Below, piece by piece: positions 1 through 7,501 of a stretch of DNA of 32,256 nucleotides. The stretch is taken from NCBI GenBank assembly GCA_934589835.1, contig CAKTOK010000013.1, positions 1 to 32,256 of the forward strand, read 5' to 3'. Position 1 is the first letter of the stretch, and each line of letters starts with the position of its first letter. Below the pieces are notes generated by a model. It saw only the letters and a list, made by a program, of their open reading frames with translations, searched no databases and was not told the DNA's origin. Origin of the DNA: an uncultured Oscillospiraceae bacterium. GTDB taxonomy: Bacteria; Bacillota; Clostridia; Oscillospirales; Oscillospiraceae. Position numbers and translations under genes: made by a program.

Positions 1-872
1 ACGGCGGCCATGGCGCCGATCTCCTTGCCGATCTGATAGTGGAACGCGTCCACCACACCGGCGATCTTCTTATCGTGCTCGGCCTGCGCCAGCAGATAGC
101 GCATGTCGTTGGAGCCGGTGTAGGCCACCAGACCGCCGCGGCCGGAGAGCATGCGGTGCATCTCCCCCTCGGTGTACTTGCCGGAGAAGCACTGCTTCAC
201 CAGCTGACCGGTGGGCAGGGAGCCGGAGCGCTCGGGAGAGAAGGGACCCTCGCCGTCCAGTGCGTTCTGGGTGTCCACCACGCTGCCCTTCATGTGGGCG
301 CCGATGGAAACGCCGCCGCCCATGTGGCAGACGATGAGGTTCAGCTCCTCATATTTCTTGCCCTGCTCCTTGGCAAAGCGCTTGGCCACGGCCTTCTGGT
401 TCAGGGCGTGGAAAATGCTGACACGCTGGAACAGGGGATGACCGGCATAGCGCGCCACATCAGCCATCTCATCGATGACCACGGGGTCAACGATGTAGGA
501 GGGGATGCCCAGCTCGTCGCCGATCTCGCGGGCGATCAGACCGCCCAGGTTGGAGGCGTGCTGCCCCTGCACGCCGATGGTGCAGTCCTTGACCATGTTG
601 TCGTTGACGGCGTAGGTGCCGCCGCGGATGGGACGCAGCAGACCGCCGCGGCCGCTGACCGCAGACAGAGTGCGGGCATCGAAGCCCTGCTCCCGCAGGG
701 CGCGCATGACCAGATCCCGACGCCAGTCCTTCTGGGCAGGGATGGAGTTGAACTGGGAGATGTCCTCTGCGCTGTGGCGCAGGGTCTTGTCGAAGAGAAG
801 CTGCTCGTCCTCATATACACCGATCTTGGTAGAGGTGGAGCCGGGGTTGATCACGAGAATTCTGTAAGGCAT
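1..872 (-). CDS. buk: Butyrate kinase, 3' end cut by window edge
   Basis: Butyrate kinase converts butyryl phosphate and ADP to butyrate and ATP, the last cytoplasmic step of the phosphotransbutyrylase/kinase route of butyrate formation. The product starts [20 protein letters not shown], the ASKHA phosphate-binding motif of acetate/butyrate kinases. Further on it has [34 protein letters not shown] and [11 protein letters not shown], which match butyrate kinases rather than acetate kinases. 290 codons are visible; the family is about 355 residues, so roughly 65 are missing past base 1. The ATG at 872 is preceded by AGGAGG at 882-887. The gene is divergent from metG and has its own promoter. 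Which partner gene (ptb) it works with cannot be seen here. Identity is seen in the sequence; the physiological direction is family knowledge. Confidence 0.96.
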   Translation of the reverse strand, partial: MPYRILVINPGSTSTKIGVYEDEQLLFDKTLRHSAEDISQFNSIPAQKDWRRDLVMRALREQGFDARTLSAVSGRGGLLRPIRGGTYAVNDNMVKDCTIGVQGQHASNLGGLIAREIGDELGIPSYIVDPVVIDEMADVARYAGHPLFQRVSIFHALNQKAVAKRFAKEQGKKYEELNLIVCHMGGGVSIGAHMKGSVVDTQNALDGEGPFSPERSGSLPTGQLVKQCFSGKYTEGEMHRMLSGRGGLVAYTGSNDMRYLLAQAEHDKKIAGVVDAFHYQIGKEIGAMAA

Positions 873-942
873 GGTTCGTTTCCTCCTAAGCTCTGATGTT
901 CCGTCAGGCGCGTCCGGCGCGCCCTGTAAATCGCTAACCCTC

Positions 943-971
943 ATTATACAAAATCTTTTCCCGTCTGTAAA
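943..971 (-). promoter_or_regulatory. Promoter of buk
   Basis: On the minus strand, TTTACA (966-971) and TATAAT (943-948) are separated by exactly 17 bases. This is a near-consensus housekeeping promoter that would start transcription near 936 and give a leader of about 63 nt. It lies back to back with the metG promoter. Confidence 0.75.
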
Positions 972-1012
972 TGGGTTTTTGTGCAAAAAAGGCGAGGTTT
1001 GCACGGGGGTAT

Positions 1013-1041
1013 TTGACAAAGCGCGGTATATGCCCTAAAAT
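1013..1041 (+). promoter_or_regulatory. Promoter of metG
   Basis: TTGACA (1013-1018), a 17-base spacer and TAAAAT (1036-1041) form a near-consensus promoter. Transcription would start near 1048, leaving about 66 nt before the metG start. That is too short for a T-box or SAM riboswitch of the kind often found upstream of methionine genes in Firmicutes. Confidence 0.8.
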
Positions 1042-1113
1042 AGGAGGAAGTATCTGCACCGTATTATGAGCCGTCCTTCCATTCGGGGCGGCGGAAAAGG
1101 AGATAGACCACCT

Positions 1114-3078
1114 ATGGAGAAGAAAACGTTTTATATCACGACCCCCATTTACTACCCGTCGGACAAGCTGCATATCGGCCACACCTACTGCACCGTGGCC
1201 ACCGACGCCATCGCCCGCTATAAGCGTTTGCAGGGCTACGATGTGATGTTCCTCACCGGCACCGATGAGCACGGACAGAAGATCGAGACCAAGGCGGAGG
1301 AAGCGGGCATGACCCCGCAGGCCTTCGTGGACCGCATCGTGGACGGTGAGCGCGGCGTCCGCGATCTGTGGAAGCTGATGAACATCTCCAACGACCGCTT
1401 CATCCGTACCACCGACGATTACCACTGTGCCGCTGTGCAGAAGATCTTCAGGAAGATGTACGACAACGGCGACATCTATAAGGGCGCCTATAAGGGCAAG
1501 TACTGCACTCCCTGCGAGTCCTTCTGGACCGAGAGCCAGCTGGTGGACGGCAAGTGCCCCGACTGTGGCCGTGAGGTCCACGACGCCGAGGAGGAGGCCT
1601 ATTTCTTCCGCCTGAGCAAGTATGCCGACAAGGTCCGGCATCTGCTGGAGGACACCGATTTCCTGCAGCCCCGCTCCCGCGTCAACGAGATGGTGAACAA
1701 CTTCATCAAGCCCGGTCTGGAGGACCTGTGCGTCAGCCGCACCAGCTTCACATGGGGCATCCCTGTAGATTTCGACCCGGGCCATGTGGTGTATGTGTGG
1801 GTGGACGCGCTGTTCAACTACTGCACGGCGCTGGGGCTGGACAACGACCGCTACCACGATTTTGACAAGTTCTGGCCCGCTGATTACCACATTGTAGGCA
1901 AGGAGATCGTCCGGTTCCACAGCATCATCTGGCCCGCCATGCTGATGAGCGTGGACCTTCCCCTGCCCAAGCACGTCTACGGCCACGGCTGGCTGGTCAT
2001 CGACGGCGGGAAGATGTCCAAGTCCAAGGGCAATGTGGTGGATCCCTATGTGCTGGCGGAGATGTTCGGCGTGGATGCTCTGCGCTTCTTCCTGCTGCGT
2101 ACCTTCCCCTTCGGCTCCGACGGCAACTTCTCCAATGAGCTGCTGATTAGCACCATCAACACCGACCTTGCCAACAAGCTGGGCAATCTGGTGAGCCGTA
2201 CCACCGGCATGGTGGAGAAGTACTTCGGCGGCGCCCTGCCTGCCGGCCGCGAGGACGCCCCCGAGGACTGCGATCTGAAGAAGACCGTCTGCGCCCTGCG
2301 GGACCGCTATGAGGCGGAGATGGACAAGCTCCAGCTCCAGAACGGGCTGGACGAGATCTTCAGAGTCATCGACCGCGCCAACAAGTATATCGACGAGACC
2401 ACCCCCTGGACGCTGGGCAAGGACGAGAGCAGGCACATCCGGCTGGCCACGGTGCTGTATAACCTGCTGGAGACGATCCGCATCTGCACCACGCTGCTGA
2501 CCCCCGTGATGCCGGCCACCTGCGAGAAGATCTTCGCCAAGATCGGCGCCGATGAGACCTGCCGCAGCTGGGCCAACGCCAACGTATGGGGCGTGCTGCC
2601 GGCGGACGCCGCCATCGCCAAGGGCGAGAACCTGTTCCCCCGCGTGGACGCCGAGGAGACGCTGGAGAAGCTCAACGCCCTTCAGGAGGCCCAGAGGAAG
2701 GCGGCCCGGCCCGCTGTCGAGCTGGAGCCCTATGTGGCCGAGGAGGTGGACTTCGACACGTTCCTGAAGTCCGACTTCCGCGCCGTGAAGATCAAGAACT
2801 GCGAGGCGGTGAAGAAGTCCGATAAGCTGCTGAAGTTCACGCTGGACGATGGCAGCGGCACCGACCGCATCATCCTCTCCGGCATCCACCAGTACTACGA
2901 GCCGGAGCAGCTCATCGGCAAGACGGCTATCGCCATTTTGAACCTGCCGCCCCGCAAGATGATGGGCATTCCCTCCTGCGGTATGCTGATCTCCGCCGTC
3001 CACAAGGAAAAGGGCGAGGAGAAGCTGCACCTGATGCTTATTGACGACAGCGTGCCCGCCGGCGCCAAGCTTTGCTGA
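1114..3078 (+). CDS. metG: Methionyl-tRNA synthetase with C-terminal tRNA-binding domain
   Basis: MetRS charges tRNA-Met with methionine in the cytoplasm. The 654-residue product has the class I signature HIGH at residues 20-23, a four-cysteine zinc knuckle (C131, C134, C148, C151) and KMSKS starting at residue 300. The last ~110 residues form an OB-fold tRNA-binding domain of the Trbp111 type (DFRAVKIKNCEAV, ILSGIHQYY, PPRKMMGIPSCGML). The ATG at 1114 is chosen because AAAGGAG (1096-1102) sits just upstream and MEKKTFYITTPIYY is the usual N-terminus. An in-frame ATG at 1066 would add 16 atypical residues and is poorly spaced from its nearest AGGAGG. The gene is monocistronic, bounded by its own promoter and a strong terminator. 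Confidence 0.98.
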   Translation: MEKKTFYITTPIYYPSDKLHIGHTYCTVATDAIARYKRLQGYDVMFLTGTDEHGQKIETKAEEAGMTPQAFVDRIVDGERGVRDLWKLMNISNDRFIRTTDDYHCAAVQKIFRKMYDNGDIYKGAYKGKYCTPCESFWTESQLVDGKCPDCGREVHDAEEEAYFFRLSKYADKVRHLLEDTDFLQPRSRVNEMVNNFIKPGLEDLCVSRTSFTWGIPVDFDPGHVVYVWVDALFNYCTALGLDNDRYHDFDKFWPADYHIVGKEIVRFHSIIWPAMLMSVDLPLPKHVYGHGWLVIDGGKMSKSKGNVVDPYVLAEMFGVDALRFFLLRTFPFGSDGNFSNELLISTINTDLANKLGNLVSRTTGMVEKYFGGALPAGREDAPEDCDLKKTVCALRDRYEAEMDKLQLQNGLDEIFRVIDRANKYIDETTPWTLGKDESRHIRLATVLYNLLETIRICTTLLTPVMPATCEKIFAKIGADETCRSWANANVWGVLPADAAIAKGENLFPRVDAEETLEKLNALQEAQRKAARPAVELEPYVAEEVDFDTFLKSDFRAVKIKNCEAVKKSDKLLKFTLDDGSGTDRIILSGIHQYYEPEQLIGKTAIAILNLPPRKMMGIPSCGMLISAVHKEKGEEKLHLMLIDDSVPAGAKLC

Positions 3079-3095
3079 ATCCGCAAATAAAAAAG

Positions 3096-3127
3096 CCCTG
3101 ACCGCATAGCGGTCAGGGACTTTTTTT
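3096..3127 (+). terminator. Rho-independent terminator of metG
   Basis: A perfect 10-bp stem (CCCTGACCGC, loop ATA, GCGGTCAGGG, 3096-3118) is followed by AC and seven T. An A-run precedes it, so it may also stop transcription arriving from tatD on the other strand. Confidence 0.9.
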
Positions 3128-3131
3128 GCGG

Positions 3132-3896
3132 TCATGGGATGCGGAACAGCCGCTTGCCGTTCTCTGTGGTGATACGGGCCAGCTCCTCCGGCGTGACGCC
3201 CTTCCACTCCGCCAGCTTCTCCGCTACCAGATGGACGTAGCCGGAGTCGTTGCGCTGTCCCCGATAGGGTGCCGGCGTCATGTAGGGGCTGTCCGTCTCC
3301 ACCAGCATCCGGTCCAGCGGCGTCACCGCCGCCACCTCCGGCGCGCGGCGGGCGTTTTTATAGGTCACAGGCCCGTCGAAGCCCAGATACCATCCGCGCT
3401 TCAGCAGCTCCCGCGCCATCTCCGGACTGCCGGAAAAGCAGTGAAACACGCCGGTGATCTCGGGGAACTCCTGCACAATGGCCAGCGTGTCGGCGTGGGC
3501 CTCGCGGTCGTGGATGATCACCGGCAGGCCCAGCTCCCGCGCCAGCGCCAGCTGGTCCCGCAGCACCTGCTGCTGCAATTCCCGCGGCGGATTCTCCGCC
3601 CAGTAGTAGTCCAGCCCGATCTCGCCGATGGCCACCACCTTCGGCTGCCGCGCCAGTGCGCGGATGGCCTCCAGATCGCTGGCGGTATAGCCGCCGCAGC
3701 TCTCCGGATGAATGCCCACCGCCGCGTAGACATGGGGATACGCCGCCGCGTACGCCGCCGCCCTGCGGGAGCTGGCCACATCGCAGCCCGGGTCCAGCAC
3801 CAGCCCGACGCCCCGCTGCGGCAGCGCCGCCAGCAGCGCGTCGCGGTCGGCGTCAAACGCCTCGTCGTCGTAGTGGGCATGGGTGTCGAACAGCAC
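3132..3896 (-). CDS. tatD: TatD-family metal-dependent hydrolase (DNase)
   Basis: TatD-type proteins are TIM-barrel metallo-hydrolases with 3'-5' exonuclease activity, linked to DNA repair and quality control. From the GTG at 3896 the product is 254 residues, the usual family length. Metal-site residues are visible: H6 and H8 in FDTHAH, E92 in GEIGLDYYW, the His of PVIIHDREA, the His of FHCFSG, and the Asp of VETDSPY. The GTG is chosen because GGAGG lies about 6 bases upstream and translation then begins with the family motif; longer readings add a low-complexity extension. The upstream monooxygenase-fold gene ends only 2 bases before this start, so the two are probably translationally coupled. 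The natural substrate is not deducible from sequence. Confidence 0.93.
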   Translation of the reverse strand: MLFDTHAHYDDEAFDADRDALLAALPQRGVGLVLDPGCDVASSRRAAAYAAAYPHVYAAVGIHPESCGGYTASDLEAIRALARQPKVVAIGEIGLDYYWAENPPRELQQQVLRDQLALARELGLPVIIHDREAHADTLAIVQEFPEITGVFHCFSGSPEMARELLKRGWYLGFDGPVTYKNARRAPEVAAVTPLDRMLVETDSPYMTPAPYRGQRNDSGYVHLVAEKLAEWKGVTPEELARITTENGKRLFRIP

Positions 3897-3898
3897 GG

Positions 3899-4198
3899 TC
3901 ACTCCTCCAGATGCACGCGGCCCAGCTTGGTGCTGTCCACATACTGTTCCTTGATCTCCCGCAGACGGGCCATGTGGGGCTGCTCCATGTGGATGCGCTG
4001 GTGCGCTGCGCTTTCCCACCGCTCCAGGAGCAGCAGCTCGTTCTCGTCCTGCGCCGAGAAATAGTAGTCATACGCAAGGCATCCCGCCTCGCCGCGGATG
4101 GCGGTGAGGATGCCCTCCTCCACGATCTGACGGACAAACGCCTCGCGGCAGCCGGCCTTGGCGTGATACCGCACATACAGAATCAGTTGTTCCTCCAT
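3899..4198 (-). CDS. Antibiotic biosynthesis monooxygenase (ABM)-fold small protein
   Basis: This 99-residue protein has the dimeric alpha-beta barrel pattern of the ABM/YgiN family: an N-terminal strand (LILYVRYHAKAGC), a helix (REAFVRQIVEEGI), then GCLAYDYYFSAQDENELLLLERWES and a C-terminal HMEQPHMARL helix. Members include quinol monooxygenases, heme-degrading enzymes and proteins of unknown role; nothing here picks one. The ATG at 4198 follows GGAGGTGTG at about 5-7 bases. An upstream in-frame ATG would add 14 atypical residues and lacks a site. Its TGA overlaps the ribosome binding site of tatD, so the two form an operon. The family call is seen in sequence; any substrate would be a guess. 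Confidence 0.85.
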   Translation of the reverse strand: MEEQLILYVRYHAKAGCREAFVRQIVEEGILTAIRGEAGCLAYDYYFSAQDENELLLLERWESAAHQRIHMEQPHMARLREIKEQYVDSTKLGRVHLEE

Positions 4199-4284
4199 AG
4201 AACACACCTCCATACAGATAGTGCCCCCATTGTAGCACAACCGCAGCGCCGGCGCAAATTTTTCCGCCGTGCAGGCAAAAAATC

Positions 4285-4333
4285 ATTTACAAGCTGTATA
4301 AAATAGGGTATGATTTACGGGCTGTATAAAAAA
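4285..4333 (+). promoter_or_regulatory. xre promoter with two direct-repeat operators
   Basis: TTTACA (4286-4291), 17 bases and TATGAT (4309-4314) make a good promoter for the XRE gene. Two imperfect 21-base direct repeats (ATTTACaaGCTGTATAAAA at 4285 and ATTTACggGCTGTATAAAA at 4313) begin 28 bases apart. The first covers the -35 and spacer; the second lies just after the -10. That placement suits repression by the adjacent regulator (inference). Confidence 0.65.
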
Positions 4334-4350
4334 TATACGGGGTGAGAGAG

Positions 4351-5004
4351 ATGGCAACGGATTTTTCCAGAACATTGAGCCTGCTGCGGCAGGAAAAGGG
4401 GATCAGCCAGCGCAAGGCCTCGGCGGCGCTGGGCATCAGTCAGGCGCTGCTGAGCCATTACGAAAACGGCATCCGAGAGCCGGGGCTCGCCTTCGTGGCG
4501 CGAGCCTGCGACTTTTATCATGTGTCGGCGGACTTCCTGCTGGGACGCACCAACTCCCGGGACGGCGCCATCATCGAGGCGGCGGAGTTGTATGACGCCA
4601 GCGACGAGAAGGGCACGCTGAAGGGCAGCATTCTGGCCACGCTGCAAAAAAAGCTGGTGGTGAACACCACCGGCGTGCTGTTCGACCTGCTGGGCAAATG
4701 CGGCGACCGGACGGCCATCACCGCCGCCGGAGACTATCTCAGCACGGCACTGTACACGCTGCTGCGGCACTTCTACCGGCGGGGCGGCGGCAACGAGGAC
4801 TTTTTTGCCACCGACGCGGTGGATTTTGACGCCGGTGTGGTGGACGCCGCCATGCTGCGCAGCCGGGCGTCCTATCTGCGGGCGCTGGCCGAGGCGGAGA
4901 AGCTGCCGGAGCTGAGCTCCGACGACCTGACCGCCGCGCCCGGTCTGGGCCAGAGCACCGCGCAGGTGGTTCACAACGTGGACGAGCTGGCGGGAAAACG
5001 GTGA
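4351..5004 (+). CDS. XRE-family helix-turn-helix regulator
   Basis: The 217-residue protein opens with a Cro/CI-type helix-turn-helix at about residues 6-65 (LRQEKGISQRKASAALGIS, LLSHYENGIREPGL, FYHVSADFLLGRT), the standard XRE DNA-binding fold. Residues 75-217 are mostly helical and unlike a known ligand domain that I can name; they may mediate oligomerisation or sensing. The ATG at 4351 is preceded by GGGGTGAG, a moderate ribosome binding site; a GTG nine bases upstream is the only nearby alternative. The direct repeats in its own promoter suggest autoregulation. No toxin, phage gene or obvious target lies next to it; tatD/ABM are divergent and could be co-controlled. The regulator class is certain, the regulon unknown. 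Confidence 0.9.
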   Translation: MATDFSRTLSLLRQEKGISQRKASAALGISQALLSHYENGIREPGLAFVARACDFYHVSADFLLGRTNSRDGAIIEAAELYDASDEKGTLKGSILATLQKKLVVNTTGVLFDLLGKCGDRTAITAAGDYLSTALYTLLRHFYRRGGGNEDFFATDAVDFDAGVVDAAMLRSRASYLRALAEAEKLPELSSDDLTAAPGLGQSTAQVVHNVDELAGKR

Positions 5005-5058
5005 ATTTGATCTGCAGAGTGGTGTAACCGCCATTCATACATGTTCGTTAAACGGCTT

Positions 5059-5136
5059 GTAGGGGCGGACGACTCTGTCCACCCTGACGTTAACGGAATA
5101 GCTTTCTTGCGGGCGGACAGAGTCGTCCGCCCCTAC
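5059..5136. repeat. MITE-like palindromic intergenic repeat
   Basis: A perfect 22-bp inverted repeat (left arm 5059-5080 starting GTAGGGGCGGACG; right arm 5115-5136 ending CCGCCCCTAC) extends to 26 bp with one mismatch around a 26-base loop. It encodes nothing. Sequences beginning GTAGGGGCG are familiar as dispersed palindromes in gut Clostridia (recollection, not checked). It sits between the xre stop and the lepA fragment and could fold in RNA on either strand. Confidence 0.75.
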
Positions 5137-5154
5137 GAAATCTGACACTTCCCC

Positions 5155-5251
5155 AAGGAGGTTACTTTATATGTTTGACCAATCTCATATTCGCAACTTT
5201 TCCATCATCGCCCACATCGACCACGGTAAATCCGTTCCCCAATTTGCCTGA
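5155..5251 (+). pseudogene. Duplicated 5' end of lepA (truncated copy)
   Basis: Bases 5155-5233 repeat the start of the intact lepA gene at 5371-5449. This covers the ribosome binding site AAGGAGG, the ATG (5171) and the first 21 codons. Within the coding part only two silent differences separate the copies (ATC ATC against ATT ATT); the stretch just after AAGGAGG differs more. Past codon 21 the reading frame enters the repeat element and stops at 5249-5251, giving a 26-residue peptide ending HIDHGKSVPQFA. The peptide keeps most of the GTPase P-loop but cannot be functional LepA. The divergence rules out a simple assembly duplication. Confidence 0.9.
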
Positions 5252-5370
5252 CGGCAAATCGGGGGCCCCTATTTTATTGAACATCCTCGGCGGAAATGAA
5301 TTCCGCCTGCGGCAAGGTTTTGCTGCGCAAAACGCTTGGACGCGCTTCGCGCGGACAGCGTGGATTTACT
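5234..5370. repeat. Multi-hairpin repeat element, upstream copy (inverted relative to 7199-7331)
   Basis: This 137-base insert separates the truncated and the intact lepA starts. It contains four successive hairpins: 5237-5264 (CCCCAATTTGCC/GGCAAATCGGGG, one mismatch), 5289-5307 (GGCGGAA/TTCCGCC), 5317-5333 (GTTTTGC/GCAAAAC) and a GC-rich one near 5342-5354. Bases 5281-5341 are the reverse complement of 7226-7286 with 59 of 61 positions identical. No convincing coding frame. It has the look of a non-autonomous dispersed repeat. Confidence 0.85.
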
Positions 5371-5386
5371 AAGGAGGCTTTACTAT

Positions 5387-7195
5387 ATGTTTGACCAATC
5401 TCATATTCGCAACTTTTCCATTATTGCCCACATCGACCACGGTAAATCCACGCTGGCGGATCGCCTGCTGGAAAAATGCAACGCCGTGCCGGAGCGGGAG
5501 ATGGAAAACCAGCTGCTGGACAACATGGATCTGGAGCGGGAGCGGGGCATCACCATCAAGTCCCGCGCCGTGCAGATCTTCTACAAGGCGCAGGACGGCG
5601 AGGTCTACGCCCTGAATCTCATCGACACGCCGGGCCACGTGGACTTCAACTACGAGGTCAGCCGTTCTCTGGCCGCCTGTGAGGGTGCGCTGCTGGTGGT
5701 GGACGCCACCCAGGGCGTGGAGGCCCAGACGCTGGCCAACACGTACCTTGCCATGGATCACGACTTGGAAATTCTCCCCGTGTTCAACAAGATCGACCTG
5801 CCTGCCGCCGACCCTCTGAAAGCCAAGCAGGAGGTGGAGGATATCATCGGCCTGCCCGCGCTGGAGGCTCCCGAGATCTCCGCCAAGCTGGGCATCAACA
5901 TCGAGGCCGTGCTGGAGGACGTGGTGAACAACGTTCCCGCCCCCAAGGGCGATCCCAAAGCGCCCCTGCGGGCGCTGGTGTTCGACAGCCAGTATGACCC
6001 CTATGTGGGCGTGGTGGTGCTGTTCCGCATCATGGAGGGTACCATCCGCAAGGGCCAGACCATCCACCTGATGGCCAGCGGCGCGGATTATACCATTCTG
6101 GAGTGCGGCTATCTGAAGCCGCTGGGCAACGAGCCTACCGACTGTTTACAGGCCGGTGAGGTGGGCTACTTCACCGCCAGCATCAAGAACGTGAAGGACA
6201 CCCGCGTGGGCGACACCATCACCGACGCCGCCGAGCCCGCCACGGAGCCGCTGCCCGGCTATCGCCCCGCCCAGTCCATGGTGTACTGCGGCATCTACAC
6301 CGAGGACGGCAGCAAGTACCCCGACCTCCGGGACGCGCTGGAAAAGCTCCAGCTGAACGACGCCAGCCTGACCTTCGAGCCGGAATCCTCTGTGGCGCTG
6401 GGCTTCGGCTTCCGCTGCGGCTTTCTGGGCATGCTCCACATGGAGATCATTCAGGAGCGGCTGGAGCGGGAGTTCAACCTTGACCTTGTGACCACGCTGC
6501 CCAGCGTTATCTACCACGTCTATAAGTCCGACGGTACCATGGTCAAGGTGGACAACCCCCACAACTACCCTGACCCCTCCCTGATCGAGCACGCGGAGGA
6601 GCCGTATGTGAAGGTGTCCATCATCAGCCCGCAGGACTATGTGGGCAACATCATGCCCATGTGTCAGGAGCGGCGCGGCGAGTTCAAGGACATGCAGTAT
6701 CTGGACACCCATCTGGTGGAGCTGCACTATCAGATGCCCCTGAACGAGATCATCTACGACTTCTTCGACACGCTGAAGGCCAACACCAAGGGCTACGCCA
6801 GCCTGGACTACGAGCTGTCCGGCTACCGCACCAGCGATCTGGTGAAGGTGGATCTGCTGCTCAACGGCGACGGCGTGGACGCCCTGAGCTTCATCGCCCA
6901 CCGGGATAAGGCCTACGGCCGCGCCCGCCGCCTGTGCGAGAAGCTGAAGGACAACATCCCCCGCCAGCTGTTCGAGGTGCCCATTCAGGCGGCCATCGGC
7001 GGCCGCATCATTGCCCGTGAGACGGTGAAGGCCATGCGGAAGGACGTGCTGGCCAAGTGCTACGGCGGCGACATCACCCGCAAAAAGAAGCTGCTGGAGA
7101 AGCAGAAGGAGGGCAAGAAGAAGATGCGGAATCTGGGAACGGTGCAGGTACCCACGGAGGCGTTTATGGCCGTCCTCAAGCTGGACAGCGACTGA
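5387..7195 (+). CDS. lepA: Elongation factor 4 (LepA) GTPase
   Basis: LepA/EF4 is a ribosome-associated translational GTPase implicated in back-translocation and ribosome assembly. The 602-residue product is full length. It has G1 AHIDHGKST (residues 14-22), G3 DTPGH (80-84), G4 NKID (134-137), the elongation-factor domains II and III ([27 protein letters not shown]) and the LepA-specific C-terminal domain ending [14 protein letters not shown]. The ATG at 5387 follows AAGGAGG at 5371-5377. The gene is bracketed by inverted repeat elements and by duplicates of its own ends. I see no clear promoter between 5005 and 5386, so transcription may come from upstream and would have to cross the hairpin-rich element. 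hemW, often its neighbour in Firmicutes, is not here. Confidence 0.98.
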   Translation: MFDQSHIRNFSIIAHIDHGKSTLADRLLEKCNAVPEREMENQLLDNMDLERERGITIKSRAVQIFYKAQDGEVYALNLIDTPGHVDFNYEVSRSLAACEGALLVVDATQGVEAQTLANTYLAMDHDLEILPVFNKIDLPAADPLKAKQEVEDIIGLPALEAPEISAKLGINIEAVLEDVVNNVPAPKGDPKAPLRALVFDSQYDPYVGVVVLFRIMEGTIRKGQTIHLMASGADYTILECGYLKPLGNEPTDCLQAGEVGYFTASIKNVKDTRVGDTITDAAEPATEPLPGYRPAQSMVYCGIYTEDGSKYPDLRDALEKLQLNDASLTFEPESSVALGFGFRCGFLGMLHMEIIQERLEREFNLDLVTTLPSVIYHVYKSDGTMVKVDNPHNYPDPSLIEHAEEPYVKVSIISPQDYVGNIMPMCQERRGEFKDMQYLDTHLVELHYQMPLNEIIYDFFDTLKANTKGYASLDYELSGYRTSDLVKVDLLLNGDGVDALSFIAHRDKAYGRARRLCEKLKDNIPRQLFEVPIQAAIGGRIIARETVKAMRKDVLAKCYGGDITRKKKLLEKQKEGKKKMRNLGTVQVPTEAFMAVLKLDSD

Positions 7196-7198
7196 TGC

Positions 7199-7331
7199 TT
7201 CTTGCCCTCTCCGCCGCGTGGCGGCGTCCAAGCGTTTTGCGAAGCAAAACCTTGCCGCAGGCGGAATTTATTTCCGCCGAGGATGTCCAAGTCGGAGGGG
7301 TTCCCGCAAAACGCAGCGCGTTTTGTGGGGC
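7199..7331. repeat. Multi-hairpin repeat element, downstream copy
   Basis: This 133-base insert lies between the lepA stop and a second copy of the lepA 3' end. Its order mirrors the upstream element: a CCGCC/GGCGG hairpin (about 7211-7224), the 61-base core (7226-7286), a 16-base spacer, then a hairpin at 7303-7329 (CCCGCAAAACGC/GCGTTTTGTGGG). The core and spacer lengths match the upstream copy, while the outermost hairpins differ in sequence yet still pair. Confidence 0.85.
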
Positions 7332-7418
7332 GGCAAGAAGAAAATGCGGAATCTGGGAACGGTGCAGGTACCCACGGAGGCGTTCATGGCCGTCCTCAAG
7401 CTGGACAGCGACTGATGC
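7332..7418 (+). pseudogene. Duplicated 3' end of lepA
   Basis: 87 bases repeat 7112-7198, that is LepA codons 576-602, the stop codon and three following bases. Only two substitutions separate the copies (AAG to AAA and TTT to TTC), both silent in the lepA frame. The fragment has no start codon or ribosome binding site of its own. A frame open from 7218 runs through the repeat element into it, but lacks initiation signals. It is a relic, not a gene. Confidence 0.9.
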
Positions 7419-7422
7419 ACGG

Positions 7423-7453
7423 AAAACGCCCGCGGCATAGCCGCGGGCGTTTT
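7423..7453. terminator. Bidirectional terminator after lepA
   Basis: A perfect 14-bp stem (AAAACGCCCGCGGC, loop ATA, GCCGCGGGCGTTTT) with A/T-rich feet reads as a terminator on both strands. It lies beyond the duplicated lepA tail. Confidence 0.85.
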
Positions 7454-7460
7454 GCAATGG

Positions 7461-7496
7461 AAAAGGGGCGGATCGCGCAGCGGTCCGGCCCCTTTT
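7461..7496. terminator. Terminator at the end of the heat-shock operon
   Basis: A 9-bp stem AAAAGGGGC/GCCCCTTTT continues through GGATCGC/GCGGTCC with one wobble pair and a bulge. It begins just beyond the stop of the minus-strand operon's last gene and also has a T-rich foot on the plus strand. Confidence 0.75.
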
Positions 7497-7501
7497 CTTC
7501 T

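Noticed and set aside
1042..1113. T-box or SAM riboswitch upstream of metG
   Set aside because: The predicted leader is only about 66 nt with no antiterminator or specifier-loop structure and no terminator before the start codon.
934..3207. Long open frame on the minus strand opposite metG (757 codons)
   Set aside because: It mirrors the codon pattern of metG in GC-rich DNA, is rich in His/Val/Gly/Leu low-complexity sequence and has no ribosome binding site.
7218..7415. Frame running from the downstream repeat element into the duplicated LepA C-terminus
   Set aside because: It is in frame with the LepA tail and ends at its stop, but starts at a GTG without a ribosome binding site inside a hairpin. 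More likely an accident than a gene.
5155..7418. Assembly or sequencing error as the cause of the lepA end duplications
   Set aside because: The copies differ at silent positions on both sides and the intervening elements are distinct, which an assembly repeat would not produce. Long reads would still be worthwhile.
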